From positions 250,333 through 314,332 of the forward strand of contig PABP01000036.1 of assembly GCA_002699585.1 (NCBI GenBank): DNA of 64,000 bases, given 5' to 3'. The notes below the pieces were generated by a model. That model was not told the origin of the DNA and ran no database searches. It saw only the letters and a list, made by a program, of their open reading frames with translations. This DNA is from Anaerolineaceae bacterium. GTDB taxonomy: Bacteria > Chloroflexota > Anaerolineae > Aggregatilineales > Phototrophicaceae. The translations under genes were made by a program, and so were the position numbers. Of this stretch, positions 50,864 to 60,460 are shown in pieces (positions within the stretch are counted from its first letter, which is position 1; each line of letters opens with the position of its first letter).

Positions 50864-51098
50864 GTTGTGTCTCCAATGCTTTGTATGCGGTCATCAGCAG
50901 GTATTGATGGAATGACTGTAGATCAGGCAGCTTGAGTCGACGTTCAGCAAGTGTTGGAAGTGCATTAACAGCAATGAGCATTAAGTTAAAGTCAGATAAA
51001 ACTTATCAATCACTTAGCCTTGCGACCTATAATTGCCATTCGAGAGATATGTATTTTAAGCATGGGTTTTTAGACATGCACCCTGAGGAAGCCATTGC

Positions 51099-53381
51099 AT
51101 GAATAGCAGTACCAAGATTGAGATGCAGTTGAGCGAGTTGAGGGAGCAAGTCGCCAGCTTGCAGCAAGAAAACGAACGACTGTTGTTGGAAAATGCAACG
51201 TTTGATGCCATTGCCGATGGCATCCTTGTGATTGGTTCCAACGGCAATATTGTTCGTATGAATGCAGCCTTCATCGATATGTGGCAGCTCACCCCGGATG
51301 TACTTGAATCCTGGCATACACATGAGGATATGCGCTCCTGGATCATAGACCAGATCCATCCAGATACCACGACGGAAGCGCTCCAGAAAATCTTGGCCCC
51401 GGTTGATCAAACAATTGGCCTGATCGACATCACGCTGAAGAATGACAAGGTCTTTGAGCAGTTTGCGGGAGCCAAGCGCATCAACGACGAAATCATGGGC
51501 TACGTCTGGACATTCCGTGATGTGACGGACCGGCGTCACGCAGAAATACGTTTGCGGCGCAACCAGCAATTCTTACAACGGGTCATCCGCGATGCACCTG
51601 TCATACTCTATACGATTGATTCTGAGGGCATCATCACTTTTTCCCAGGGTAGAGCTTTAAAACGGCTGGGGCTGGCAGAAGGTGAGTTGGTTGGCCAAAG
51701 TATCTATGAACTCTATAAAGATCATCCCATCATAGAGCATATCAAATGGGCGCTGAACGGCGAAACCACACGCGGCACATTCGATTTTGATGGCATATAC
51801 CTTGAAGCGTATGTTGCTCCTATGTTCAATGATGCCGAGGAGCAAAGTGGCGTGATCGGCATCAGCATGGATGTCACCGATAAGCTGCGCGCGCGCGAAG
51901 CGCTAGAATATGCACGCGAACTGCGCGAAGCCAAAGAAGCGGCTGAAACTGCGCGGCGAGATGCTGAAGCGGCGAATGTGGCTAAGAGTACGTTCCTGGC
52001 CAATATGAGCCACGAACTGCGTACGCCCTTGAATTCAATCATTGGATTTTCCCAGTTTTTGGTGCGTGATGAAAAGCTGAATGTCGAGCAGCGTGAATAC
52101 GTCTCGTTGATTTCTCGCAGCAGCGATCATCTGTTGACGCTCATTAATGACATTCTGGATATGTCCAAAATCGAATCCGGTCGCTCTCAGCTTGATCCGA
52201 TGGACTTCGATCTATGGGAGATGCTGGAATATCTGGATTCGATGTATTATGCCAATGCTGGCAGCAAAGGCCTGGAATACGTCAGTGAGTATTCATCGAC
52301 ACTGCCACGCTACGCACGCGGTGACCGGGGGAAAATCCGCCAGATTCTGGTGAATTTATTGAGCAACGCCGTTAAATTTACTTATGAAGGCACGATTACC
52401 ATTCGTGCCCATCCTGAGTCGTTACCCGGTGTAAGTAACGACCAATTCACAGTGGTCTTTGAGGTTGAAGATACGGGGACGGGCATCGACGCAGCCGATC
52501 TGGAGACGCTATTTGAGCCATTCGTCCAGGCGCGCGATGGTAAAAAGCAGATGGGAACCGGCCTGGGGCTGGCGATCTGCCGCGAGTTTGCGACCATGAT
52601 GCAGGGCGATATTATGGTCCAGAGCGAAGTGGGCAAAGGCAGTTGCTTTACCGTGCGCATCGTCCTGGAGAAGGCGATGACAGAAACCACCACCTTGCGG
52701 CCCAAACGCAAGGGGCAACAGCGGGTGGTGGGCATTGCCCCTGACCAACCCAATTACTCTATGCTGGTTGTGGATGACAAATGGGAAAATCGCCTGATGC
52801 TGGTGCGCATGCTGCAAAAAATTGGCTTCACCGTTTACCAGGCGGATAATGGTAAAGAAGCTATCGAGAAGTGGAAGAAATACAAACCCGACCTGCTCTG
52901 GATGGATATGCGCATGCCAGTTATGGATGGTTATGAGGCGACGCGTGCCATCCGTCAGGAAGCCAACGGGGATGATTCACCAAAGATCATCGCGCTCACA
53001 GCCAGCGCCTTTGAACATGAACGGCGTAAGGTCATCACGGCGGGCTGCAATGACTTTATGGCAAAACCATTCCATGAAAACGATTTGTTTGAGAAGATAA
53101 CCCAGCACCTGGGCGTCACGTTTGTCTACGAGGATGACAATGAACTGCCCGTGGACGAGACGACGACCAAGCTGCCCAAGATCACGCTGAAACCGTCAGA
53201 GGTTTCCGAAGAAACGCGCGACCTCTTGATACGGGCCGCCGAATCATTGAGTTTTAACGATGTGCAGCGTGCTGTGGCTTTAATACCGGAAGACCTCGAA
53301 CTCTTAAAGCGCCATATCAACCAGTTGGCACAAGAATTCGACTTTGGCGCGATCATTGATTTGCTTAACGAGGACAAATGA
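51099..53381 (+). CDS. Hybrid sensor histidine kinase with PAS domains and receiver
   Basis: 760 residues. A short coiled coil (ELREQVASLQQENERLLLEN), PAS domain 1 (~35-150), PAS domain 2 (~155-275), coiled linker, then HisKA with NMSHELRTPLNS (phospho-His ~305), HATPase_c with N-box NLLSNAVKF (~419) and G-box GTGLGLAICREF, and a receiver domain (MLVVDDKWENRL) with phospho-Asp at ~603 in LLWMDMRMPVMDGYEA. The ~85-residue C-terminal tail is helical without an obvious Hpt His. No transmembrane segment, so it is a cytoplasmic sensor. In an operon with the next gene, 51 bp away. Confidence 0.93.
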   Translation: MNSSTKIEMQLSELREQVASLQQENERLLLENATFDAIADGILVIGSNGNIVRMNAAFIDMWQLTPDVLESWHTHEDMRSWIIDQIHPDTTTEALQKILAPVDQTIGLIDITLKNDKVFEQFAGAKRINDEIMGYVWTFRDVTDRRHAEIRLRRNQQFLQRVIRDAPVILYTIDSEGIITFSQGRALKRLGLAEGELVGQSIYELYKDHPIIEHIKWALNGETTRGTFDFDGIYLEAYVAPMFNDAEEQSGVIGISMDVTDKLRAREALEYARELREAKEAAETARRDAEAANVAKSTFLANMSHELRTPLNSIIGFSQFLVRDEKLNVEQREYVSLISRSSDHLLTLINDILDMSKIESGRSQLDPMDFDLWEMLEYLDSMYYANAGSKGLEYVSEYSSTLPRYARGDRGKIRQILVNLLSNAVKFTYEGTITIRAHPESLPGVSNDQFTVVFEVEDTGTGIDAADLETLFEPFVQARDGKKQMGTGLGLAICREFATMMQGDIMVQSEVGKGSCFTVRIVLEKAMTETTTLRPKRKGQQRVVGIAPDQPNYSMLVVDDKWENRLMLVRMLQKIGFTVYQADNGKEAIEKWKKYKPDLLWMDMRMPVMDGYEATRAIRQEANGDDSPKIIALTASAFEHERRKVITAGCNDFMAKPFHENDLFEKITQHLGVTFVYEDDNELPVDETTTKLPKITLKPSEVSEETRDLLIRAAESLSFNDVQRAVALIPEDLELLKRHINQLAQEFDFGAIIDLLNEDK

Positions 53382-53432
53382 CTAACGTCTTAACTTGTCG
53401 GTTAGATCAGATAGACTAGAGAGACTTAACTT

Positions 53433-54578
53433 ATGGAACAGACCAATTATGGGTCCGATACCATCCTCATCGTCGACGATGAACCCCGCAACCTGAAACT
53501 GTTGAACGACCTGCTGCAACGCAATGGTTATATCGTGCAGGCCGCACGCGATGGCCATACCGCCCTGGCAGCCGCAGAAAATCATCTGCCGCACCTTATC
53601 CTGCTGGACATCAACATGCCGGAAATCAACGGCTTTGATGTCTGCAAAAAACTGAAAGAGAGCGAGTCCACGCGCGATATTCCGGTGATTTTCATCAGCG
53701 CGCTCAGCCGCACCGACGACATCGTCGAGGGCTTCCGCGTGGGTGGCGTCGACTACATTACAAAGCCGTTCCAGTTTGAAGAAGTGCTGGCGCGTATCAC
53801 CACGCATCTGACGCTGGTGCATCAACGCGACCAGTTGATCTTCCAGCAGGAGCAAATCGAGGAAATGCGTCACCGTGACCGCGAGCGCTTTGATAAGCTG
53901 ATGCAAATGCGCGAGCAGTTCGTGCGGGCTGCTGCCCATGACCTCAAGAATCCGCTGACGCTGGTATCCGGTTATGCGCGGATGATGCGCCAGGAGCAGA
54001 AGGTGCGTACCGACCCAGATTTGATCCATTTTGTGGATGAAATCGAGCACAGCGGCAAGGATATGCTGCACCTCATCAACAGCATGCTGGACGTGATTTA
54101 CATCCAGAACAGCGTTGATTTGCAGCGTGAACCCATACAGATTAAGTACTTCTTGCAGGAAGCGGTCAAATCGCACGAGATGAATGCCGCCGACCATGAC
54201 ATCAAGCTGACGATGGACCTGCCTGACGACGAAGCTGTCGCTGATATTGACCAGAAGTTCATGCGGCGTGTGATCGACAATCTGGTGTCGAATGCGATTA
54301 AGTACAGCGAGGATGGCAGCGAGATCAAGATCATCATGGAAGCCGAAGACAATTGGATTTCCATCCACGTAGAAGACGAAGGCGCTGGCATCCCTGAATA
54401 CGAACTGCCGCACCTGTTCGAGCCATTTTACCGGGCTAAACAACCTCGTGAAGATATTGAAGGCTCTGGCTTAGGGCTTTCCATCGTCAAGGAAGTTGTC
54501 GAGCGCCACCGGGGCCGAGTCGCCGTCCAGAGCGAAGTGGGCAAAGGTAGCAAGTTCAGCATCTTCTTCCCGATGTAA
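53433..54578 (+). CDS. Receiver-histidine kinase hybrid
   Basis: 381 residues: N-terminal receiver (TILIVDDEPRNLKLLNDLLQ) with phospho-Asp at ~60 in ILLDINMPEINGFDV and the Lys in YITKPF, a coiled linker, HisKA with FVRAAAHDLKNPLTLVSG (phospho-His ~170) and HATPase_c with VIDNLVSNAIKY and GSGLGLSIVKEV. This order (REC-HK) is typical of partners that receive phosphate from an upstream hybrid kinase. No DNA-binding output. Probably forms one cascade with the preceding gene. Confidence 0.92.
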   Translation: MEQTNYGSDTILIVDDEPRNLKLLNDLLQRNGYIVQAARDGHTALAAAENHLPHLILLDINMPEINGFDVCKKLKESESTRDIPVIFISALSRTDDIVEGFRVGGVDYITKPFQFEEVLARITTHLTLVHQRDQLIFQQEQIEEMRHRDRERFDKLMQMREQFVRAAAHDLKNPLTLVSGYARMMRQEQKVRTDPDLIHFVDEIEHSGKDMLHLINSMLDVIYIQNSVDLQREPIQIKYFLQEAVKSHEMNAADHDIKLTMDLPDDEAVADIDQKFMRRVIDNLVSNAIKYSEDGSEIKIIMEAEDNWISIHVEDEGAGIPEYELPHLFEPFYRAKQPREDIEGSGLGLSIVKEVVERHRGRVAVQSEVGKGSKFSIFFPM

Positions 54579-54614
54579 AACAGATAATAAACGCAGCATC
54601 CCTGGCAATACCCT

Positions 54615-54655
54615 AAGTCCCTTCTCCCTTGTTTGGCATTGTGGTGAAGGGGCTT
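54615..54655 (+). terminator. Terminator-like hairpin after the kinase pair
   Basis: AAGTCCCTTC (54615-54624) pairs with GAAGGGGCTT (54646-54655), with one G-U pair, followed by ATTTG. It shares the CCCTTCTCC theme of the paired-hairpin repeats but not their first block. Confidence 0.5.
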
Positions 54656-54823
54656 ATTTGCAGGACTTCTGTACCCCGCTTTTGCTCACATCCGCGCCAT
54701 TACCCCTAAATAAGTTAATTCTCATGTGAGTTGATTTAAATCCAACAAGCGACTCATAGGCGTTTTTCCTCTACTTGCTATCTTGACAGTATAAAGTCCA
54801 TATTCAAAGTAGGTAATTGCCTT

Positions 54824-55282
54824 ATGGGTACGTATGAGTATGCAATTGATGTCAATGTCCCGCTGAATACCGCTTACAATCAGTGGACGCAGTTCGAAGA
54901 GTTCCCGCTGTTCATGGATGGCGTAGAAAGCGTCGAACAGATCGATGAGGAAACGCTCTACTGGCACGCGGAAATTGCGGGTGTTGACCAGAAGTGGCGC
55001 GCCAAAATAACCGAGCAGACGCCCGACCAGCGCGTCGCCTGGACGAGTGTCGAAGGCGCCAAGAACGCTGGTGTGGTGACGTTCCACCACATTGATGACG
55101 ATACCACCCGCGTCATGCTGCAAATGGACTATAACCCGGAAGGCTTCATCGAGAATGTTGGGGCTGCTTTGGGGATCGTCGAGCAGCGTATAAAGGGCGA
55201 CCTGGAACGCTTTAAGACGTTCATCGAACAACGTGGCGTCGCAACGGGTGCTTGGCGAGGCGAAATCGAACAACCTGGCTAA
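54824..55282 (+). CDS. SRPBCC (polyketide cyclase-like) protein
   Basis: 152 residues covering one START/SRPBCC fold: GTYEYAIDVNVPLNTAYNQW (first strand and helix), FPLFMDGVESVEQIDEETLY, DQKWRAKITEQTPDQRVAWT, and the long C-terminal helix IVEQRIKGDLERFKTFIEQR. Similar to the coenzyme Q-binding/COQ10 and cyclase/dehydrase group that binds hydrophobic ligands. Cytoplasmic. Upstream of YihY by 112 bp. Confidence 0.88.
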   Translation: MGTYEYAIDVNVPLNTAYNQWTQFEEFPLFMDGVESVEQIDEETLYWHAEIAGVDQKWRAKITEQTPDQRVAWTSVEGAKNAGVVTFHHIDDDTTRVMLQMDYNPEGFIENVGAALGIVEQRIKGDLERFKTFIEQRGVATGAWRGEIEQPG

Positions 55283-55394
55283 ACCAAAATCGCATAGCAA
55301 ATGACGAGGGGCTTGTTGATACGGCAAGTCCTTTGTCGCATTTACATAACGCTTTAAATGACCTTAATTTTACACACCTATCGGAGGAGAAAGG

Positions 55395-56312
55395 ATGACG
55401 ATGCTACGTCAATGGTTCGACCTGTTTAAGACCACTTTCCAGGAATGGAGTGAAGACAATGTGCCCCGTCTGGCGGCGGCATTGGCCTACTACACGGCAT
55501 TTTCAATCGCGCCCATGCTGATTGTGGTCATCGCGATTGTAGGCCTGGTCTATGGTGAACAGGCTGTGGAAGGCGAAATCGTCAGTCAGATTCAGTCGGC
55601 AGTGGGCCAGGATGCAGCGGCAGTCGTCCAGGACATTATTAAGAACGCCTATCAGGGCGGTGGTGGTGTGATTTCCACGATTATTAGTGTGGGCGCGCTG
55701 TTATTAGGTGCCCTGGGTGTCTTCGACCAACTTCAGATGGCGCTCAACAAAATATGGGACGCTTCGCCAGATACGACATCCGGCTGGTGGCTCATTGTGC
55801 GCCGTAAACTGATTTCGTTCGGCATGATATTGGTCATCGGTTTCTTGCTGCTGGTGTCTCTACTGGCCAGTGCCTTTATTGCCACCCTGAATGTCTACGT
55901 AGCTAATCTACTCCCTTCTGTACAAATCGCGAGCTTCATCATCAACACGGTATTTTCATTTGTGCTGACAACCGTGCTGTTCGCCCTTATTTTCCGCTTC
56001 GTGCCGGATGCTGAGATTGACTGGAGTGAGGTCTGGGTGGGGGCGACCTTGACGACTGTGTTGTTCACGATTGGCCGCATGGTATTGAGCACGTACCTGG
56101 CCAACAGCAGTGTGGCCTCGGTCTATGGGGCTGCCGGCTCATTCCTCGTGATTTTGTTATGGGTCTACTACTCGGCTCAGATTGTGCTATTTGGTGCCGA
56201 ATTCACCCAGGTGTATGCACGTCGTCAGCGTAAAAAAGCAATAGAAGGCGATGACATCGTGGTTGGGGCAACCCCTTCCAGCCCGATGAATCAGCCAGCT
56301 AGGGATAATTAA
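55395..56312 (+). CDS. YihY/BrkB family membrane protein
   Basis: 305 residues, six helices. Recognisable family blocks: NVPRLAAALAYYTAFSIAPM near residue 25, ALLLGALGVFDQLQMALNKI, and the end AAGSFLVILLWVYYSAQIVL followed by FGAEFTQVYARR. Function in the family is unsettled. ATG 55395 is preceded by GGAGGAG. Confidence 0.93.
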   Translation: MTMLRQWFDLFKTTFQEWSEDNVPRLAAALAYYTAFSIAPMLIVVIAIVGLVYGEQAVEGEIVSQIQSAVGQDAAAVVQDIIKNAYQGGGGVISTIISVGALLLGALGVFDQLQMALNKIWDASPDTTSGWWLIVRRKLISFGMILVIGFLLLVSLLASAFIATLNVYVANLLPSVQIASFIINTVFSFVLTTVLFALIFRFVPDAEIDWSEVWVGATLTTVLFTIGRMVLSTYLANSSVASVYGAAGSFLVILLWVYYSAQIVLFGAEFTQVYARRQRKKAIEGDDIVVGATPSSPMNQPARDN

Positions 56313-56367
56313 AGCGTCAAATAGACACGCGATGCGGTTGGTCGCTAGTGGTTGAGGCTCATTCAAC

Positions 56368-57393
56368 ATGCAGATACGCACTGAGGAAATTGATCTGAAA
56401 GCGGCTGACCTGCGCTATGTCAGCGATGACGAACCGGGCTACACGCGCTTGCGTTGGGGCCAGGGTTTTACTTATCGCGATGCAGATGGCGAAACGGTCA
56501 CGGATAGCGATTTACGTCGCTGGTTCGAGTCGCTGGCGATCCCGCCTGCCTGGGAAGATGTCTGGATTTCAGCCTATCGTAACGGCCATCTGCTGGCGAC
56601 CGGACGCGATAGCAAGGATCGTAAACAATACATATATCATTCCCGCTGGCAAGAGCTGCGCAATCAGACCAAGTTCCATCAGCTCGCCGATTTTGGCAAG
56701 GCCCTGCCGAGGCTGCGGCAGGCGGTCGAGGCTGATTTACGCAAGCGCGGCATCGTGCGCGAACGGGTGCTGGCAGTGGCGGTGCGCCTATTGGAAGAAA
56801 CGCTGATTCGCATCGGCAACGACGCCTATACCCAGGCCAACACGACCTACGGTCTGACCACCTTGCGCGACAAACACGTCAATATCGACGGCCAGAAAAT
56901 CACCTTCGCCTTTGTTGGCAAAAGCGGCAAAGAACACCAGATCAAACTCAAAGACAGGCAGTTGGCGCGCATCGTCAAAGCCTGCCAGGACATCCCCGGC
57001 TATGACCTGTTCCAGTATTATGACGCCGATGGCCAGCGCCAGCGCATCACATCGGGCGACGTCAACGCCTATATTCGGGAGATCACGGGCCGCGATTTTA
57101 CAGCCAAGGACTTCAGGACATGGGGTGCGACCACACGCGCGCTGTCTATTTTGGCCATGTGTGAGTCCGACCCTTGCGAGGATGAAGTACGCACCTGCGT
57201 CCAGCAGGTGGCCGATGAACTGGGAAACACGGTAGCGGTCTGCCGAAAATACTATATTTATCCGGCGCTGTTTGATGCCTTTTTAGAGGGCCAACTGCCC
57301 AAACTGCTCAAGCGCGTCAAACCACGAGACAACCTGTACCCGGAAGAAGTCGCCCTCATCAAGCTAATTGAAGCGCAAGCGAAGGCGACTTAG
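56368..57393 (+). CDS. DNA topoisomerase IB (poxvirus type)
   Basis: 341 residues. All catalytic residues of type IB are visible: Arg and Lys in GRDSKDRKQY (~79-88), Lys in FVGKSGKEHQ (~185-191), Arg in DFRTWGAT (~248-254), and the nucleophile Tyr in VCRKYYIYPALF (~295). N-terminal domain RYVSDDEPGYTRLRWGQGFT matches bacterial members. Relaxes supercoils through a 3'-phosphotyrosine link. Followed 11 nt after its stop by repeat copy C. Confidence 0.94.
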   Translation: MQIRTEEIDLKAADLRYVSDDEPGYTRLRWGQGFTYRDADGETVTDSDLRRWFESLAIPPAWEDVWISAYRNGHLLATGRDSKDRKQYIYHSRWQELRNQTKFHQLADFGKALPRLRQAVEADLRKRGIVRERVLAVAVRLLEETLIRIGNDAYTQANTTYGLTTLRDKHVNIDGQKITFAFVGKSGKEHQIKLKDRQLARIVKACQDIPGYDLFQYYDADGQRQRITSGDVNAYIREITGRDFTAKDFRTWGATTRALSILAMCESDPCEDEVRTCVQQVADELGNTVAVCRKYYIYPALFDAFLEGQLPKLLKRVKPRDNLYPEEVALIKLIEAQAKAT

Positions 57394-57404
57394 TTCTGTA
57401 CCAG

Positions 57405-57501
57405 ACCCCCATCCTCAGTCCTTGCCCCGAAGGAGGAAGGATGCCTTTTTTGACCATCCTGAACTGTAAAATCCCTTCTCCTTCTGGGAGGGATTTTGAG
57501 G
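57405..57501 (+). repeat. Paired-hairpin 3'-end repeat, copy C, with terminator
   Basis: Begins 11 nt after the topoisomerase stop with ACCCCCATCCTCAGTCCTTG, then GGAGGAAGGATGCCT, spacer, and the terminator stem AAAATCCCT (57468-57476) / AGGGATTTT (57489-57497). Matches copies A and B. Confidence 0.7.
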
Positions 57502-57524
57502 TCAGGTTTCACATAGACTCTCAT

Positions 57525-58538
57525 TTACAGCCACTTATTAAACCACTCAACCGAGGCGGCCAGATCATAACGATGGCCTGCGGGATGCACATAGAGCGAA
57601 AGATCATCTTGCGCGTCGGCTAAGGCATAGGCGCGTTCGACGGTTTTGTAGGCTTTGTGGACGCCTTCAATCGGGAAGATAGGATCGACCTGGCCATTGA
57701 TGAAGCGCAGCGGCTTGGGGGTAATCAACGCGCCCACGTCAGCGACATCACCCAGCGGCAGCAGCCCCGGCACATAATTACATTCGCAGTGTGACATGCC
57801 CAGGATCGAATAGTAGTAATCACAGAAGTAGCAACCAACGACGGAGGTCGTGATACGATCATCGAGGGCTGCCAGGTAGAGGGCGGTCGTGCCGCCGCCG
57901 GAGTGCCCGGTATTGCCGACGATACCCGGTACGAGGTCATCGCGCTGTTGCAGCCAACTCAGGGCTGTCATGGCGTCAAAGAGGCGCTCACCGAGCAGCG
58001 TTTTGCCATGCATCATGTAGTCGAACGCGAGGTGGCGGCAGCTATTGTGATTATCCGGCTTGACCTGATCCGTCAGACGCTCACCAAAGCCGCGCTGTTC
58101 AACTGCACACACCAGATAACCAGCCCTGGCCAATTCCTGGGCGAAATTGTCTTGATTGTCGATCATCGCCTGCTGAACAGTAGGGTCGGGATGTTTGCCC
58201 AAAATCGTACCGACACCAGGGCCGTGCCCATGAAAAGCCATGATGAGCTTAAAAGGTGGCTCCGCTTTGGGGACCAGCAGGTAAACAGGCATAGGGCCAT
58301 CTGGCATCTGGAAAGCATATTTCTCTTCGATATAGTCGCCACAATCTACTGAATCCAGCAATTCAGCCGCAAAGGACTGCGGAAGGGGTCGATCAGCGAG
58401 ACCAAGCAATTGGGCCAGTTCTGCGCGGAAAGTTTGCTGCCATGTGCGCAAGTCATCAACAGACTGGGCCGCAAAGGTATATTTCCCCTGATGGGCCTCA
58501 TGCTCCTGCTCAACACCGGGTTGCATATTAAACATCAT
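57525..58538 (-). CDS. Alpha/beta hydrolase (acetyl-xylan esterase/dienelactone-hydrolase-like)
   Basis: 337 residues. LIMAFHGHGPGVGTI provides the oxyanion hole, GNTGHSGGGTTALYLAALD the nucleophile Ser (~210), and FINGQVDPIFPIEGV and YVHPAGHRYDL the acid and His. A ~100-residue N-terminal extension is present, as in AXE1-like deacetylases. No signal peptide. Likely carbohydrate or plant-ester hydrolysis in the cytoplasm. ATG 58538 follows AGGAAG. Confidence 0.87.
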   Translation of the reverse strand: MMFNMQPGVEQEHEAHQGKYTFAAQSVDDLRTWQQTFRAELAQLLGLADRPLPQSFAAELLDSVDCGDYIEEKYAFQMPDGPMPVYLLVPKAEPPFKLIMAFHGHGPGVGTILGKHPDPTVQQAMIDNQDNFAQELARAGYLVCAVEQRGFGERLTDQVKPDNHNSCRHLAFDYMMHGKTLLGERLFDAMTALSWLQQRDDLVPGIVGNTGHSGGGTTALYLAALDDRITTSVVGCYFCDYYYSILGMSHCECNYVPGLLPLGDVADVGALITPKPLRFINGQVDPIFPIEGVHKAYKTVERAYALADAQDDLSLYVHPAGHRYDLAASVEWFNKWL

Positions 58539-58613
58539 TTATTTCTTCCTAAGAGTTTCTTTTTTCGCCCCCAGATCATACCGCGTTCCGGTGACAGGGC
58601 AACTGTATACGGC

Positions 58614-58640
58614 AACAAAAAAAGCCTGGCGAACCAGGCT
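58614..58640 (-). terminator. Terminator of the YflT-like gene
   Basis: AGCCTGG (58623-58629), CGAA loop, CCAGGCT (58634-58640); minus strand continues TTTTTTTGTTGCC. Confidence 0.85.
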
Positions 58641-58667
58641 TCTTCATCTTGATTATTCGCAACGGCG

Positions 58668-59198
58668 TTAGCGTACCGGATGATACCCGTATACGTACAC
58701 CGGATAGGCTGCACCCGCGACCGGGGCCGGGACGACAAGGTCTTCTCGGCGGGCGGCGATTTCCTCACGCGTGTAGAGCGGTGCGTCAGGATCATAGCTG
58801 GTCCAACCTTCAGAGCGCCATTCTTCCATACGCTTCGTCAGGTCAACCGGATTGTGGCGCGCCATAATCTGCTGGGCGCGTTCCACACCTTCTGCAGGCG
58901 TCTTCACGCTGACGACGAGTCCGCCACGACGGATGTGCTCTTTAAAGCGATCCTGCTCTTCATCGGAGATGCTGGGTTCGCCACTGAAGAAATCGCTAAT
59001 GGCGTCGGCAGCTCTTTCGAGGAAGTTGTCGTCGCTGTCGCTACGATCTTCTTTCAAAGCCGCTTCGAGGTCGTCATTTTCGTTGGCTGCAAAGCCAATA
59101 TCATCGCGTTGGAAGCCACCATTGTATAGTTCGCGGATGGTCTTGTGTGCGTCATGAATGTTATCATAAGCTGCTAAGATAAATGTCTTGTTTGCCAT
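58668..59198 (-). CDS. General stress protein-like (YflT/GSP17M) protein
   Basis: Start set at ATG 59198 (MANKTFILAAYDNIHDAHKT) with GGAGG upstream. 176 residues: an N-terminal YflT-like alpha/beta domain (IRELYNGGFQRDDIGFAANE) as in the GSP17M family, then an acidic stretch and a region with GGLVVSVKTPAEGVERAQQIM. The C-terminal ~40 residues are Pro/Tyr-rich. Cytoplasmic. Adjacent to a baeRF-like gene and probably part of the same stress module. Confidence 0.75.
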   Translation of the reverse strand: MANKTFILAAYDNIHDAHKTIRELYNGGFQRDDIGFAANENDDLEAALKEDRSDSDDNFLERAADAISDFFSGEPSISDEEQDRFKEHIRRGGLVVSVKTPAEGVERAQQIMARHNPVDLTKRMEEWRSEGWTSYDPDAPLYTREEIAARREDLVVPAPVAGAAYPVYVYGYHPVR

Positions 59199-59328
59199 GA
59201 TTCGTCCTCCATATTTGAACTCTTGAATCATTCAACTATAGGTTAGCAAGCGGGCTTGAGGTGGGTTTTAACTGTGTGTTAGAGATGTATCTCAAGAGAT
59301 GAGTAAGCCACAAAGCGACCTCGGCAAC

Positions 59329-59354
59329 AAAAAAAGAGCCTGCTTAGCAGGCCC
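59329..59354 (-). terminator. Terminator of the baeRF-like gene
   Basis: GCCTGC (59338-59343), 3-nt loop TTA, GCAGGC (59347-59352); minus strand continues CTCTTTTTTTG. Confidence 0.8.
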
Positions 59355-59377
59355 TTTCGCGTTGATTTTTGCAGTGA

Positions 59378-60460
59378 CTAGCTGGAGACAGGCACATAAT
59401 ACAAGCGTGCCGCGACGCTGCCTTCTTTGCGCAGCTTGTCGGCAGGTTCGCCATGCACCAGTTCGACGTGGCTGTTAGCCTGCATGGTCTTCAGCGTCAG
59501 TTCGCTGGCCAGGGCTTCGTCTTCCGGCGGGAAGGGTAGCACGAGCAGCTCGACCTGCTGCATCTCAAAGGCGTGTTCGACGGCGTCCTTGCCTAATGCA
59601 CCACGTCCTTCTGCTTTGGCAAAGCCGATGATCTCATCGACCAACTGACTTTCCTGCTGGCGCTCATGCTCGGTACCGATTTCCAGCACCATGTCCGTAA
59701 CCTGCTCATCGGTCGCGTTGTAGTCTGTCGGATGGATGGCAACCTGATATTTAGCAACCGACTCGTGCAGCTTCTCGCTGACATGATGGGCGGCACGTTC
59801 GTTACCCGCCAGGATGAAGCGCTTAATACCGGATTCTTTCACCAGATCAGCCAACTGATCGGCCACATCCTGGTAAAAGCGGTCCACATGGGCGTCGATC
59901 ATATCTTCGAAGGCTTCGCGGTTGCTGCCTTCGCGCAGAGCACGGCCATCACCGGAAGATGCAGGCATGAGCGTACGCTCGCGCCAATCATAATTGAGGT
60001 CGATGTGCATATCGCCCTGCTTGTTGGCACGGCCCAGATAGGTGCTGATGAAGCGCGCTTTTTCCTGATCGACAAAGGCGATCAAGTACTGCTCGTACTC
60101 GTCCAGTGCCCAGATCAACGGCGTTAGCAGCGGTTCACCGAAAGCATGGTCATTTTCCAGCGTTACTGGTAAATCGTAGGCAATCGTATCGTCCGGGCTG
60201 GCAAAGAGCACCAGCGTCTTGCTGCTGACATCATAATCATTCAGGAAAGTTTCGACTTGAGATTCGATGGCATCCCAAGCCTCAGCGTGTTCCTCTTTAG
60301 CCTGTTCGGCGGCGTCACTGAGGGCATTTTTGAGATAAATTTCCCAGGCGGGCTTATTGGATTGATTCTGCTGGTAGCCCGCATCGACATGCAGATACAG
60401 CGACAAAACCGGGCGCTGCATCGACGAATAAAGCTCATGAATCTCAGCATGCTTAATCAT
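59378..60460 (-). CDS. baeRF-like (release-factor-1-fold) protein
   Basis: 360 residues resembling bacterial archaeo-eukaryotic release factor (baeRF, e.g. baeRF10) proteins: N-terminal RPVLSLYLHVDAGYQQN, a central domain with ALDEYEQYLIAFVDQEKARF, then RFILAGNERAAHHVSEKL and the C-terminal DAVEHAFEMQQVELLVLPFP with EGSVAARLYYV. The GGQ peptide-release tripeptide of true release factors is not present at the loop position. Possibly a translation or stress factor; function in the family is largely predicted. ATG 60460. Confidence 0.75.
   Translation of the reverse strand: MIKHAEIHELYSSMQRPVLSLYLHVDAGYQQNQSNKPAWEIYLKNALSDAAEQAKEEHAEAWDAIESQVETFLNDYDVSSKTLVLFASPDDTIAYDLPVTLENDHAFGEPLLTPLIWALDEYEQYLIAFVDQEKARFISTYLGRANKQGDMHIDLNYDWRERTLMPASSGDGRALREGSNREAFEDMIDAHVDRFYQDVADQLADLVKESGIKRFILAGNERAAHHVSEKLHESVAKYQVAIHPTDYNATDEQVTDMVLEIGTEHERQQESQLVDEIIGFAKAEGRGALGKDAVEHAFEMQQVELLVLPFPPEDEALASELTLKTMQANSHVELVHGEPADKLRKEGSVAARLYYVPVSS

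Noticed and set aside
53382-54443. 353-codon minus-strand ORF
   Set aside because: Antisense to the REC-HK gene with full kinase motifs; no independent coding signal.
54722-55327. 201-codon minus-strand ORF
   Set aside because: Antisense to the SRPBCC gene, which has a clear fold and start.
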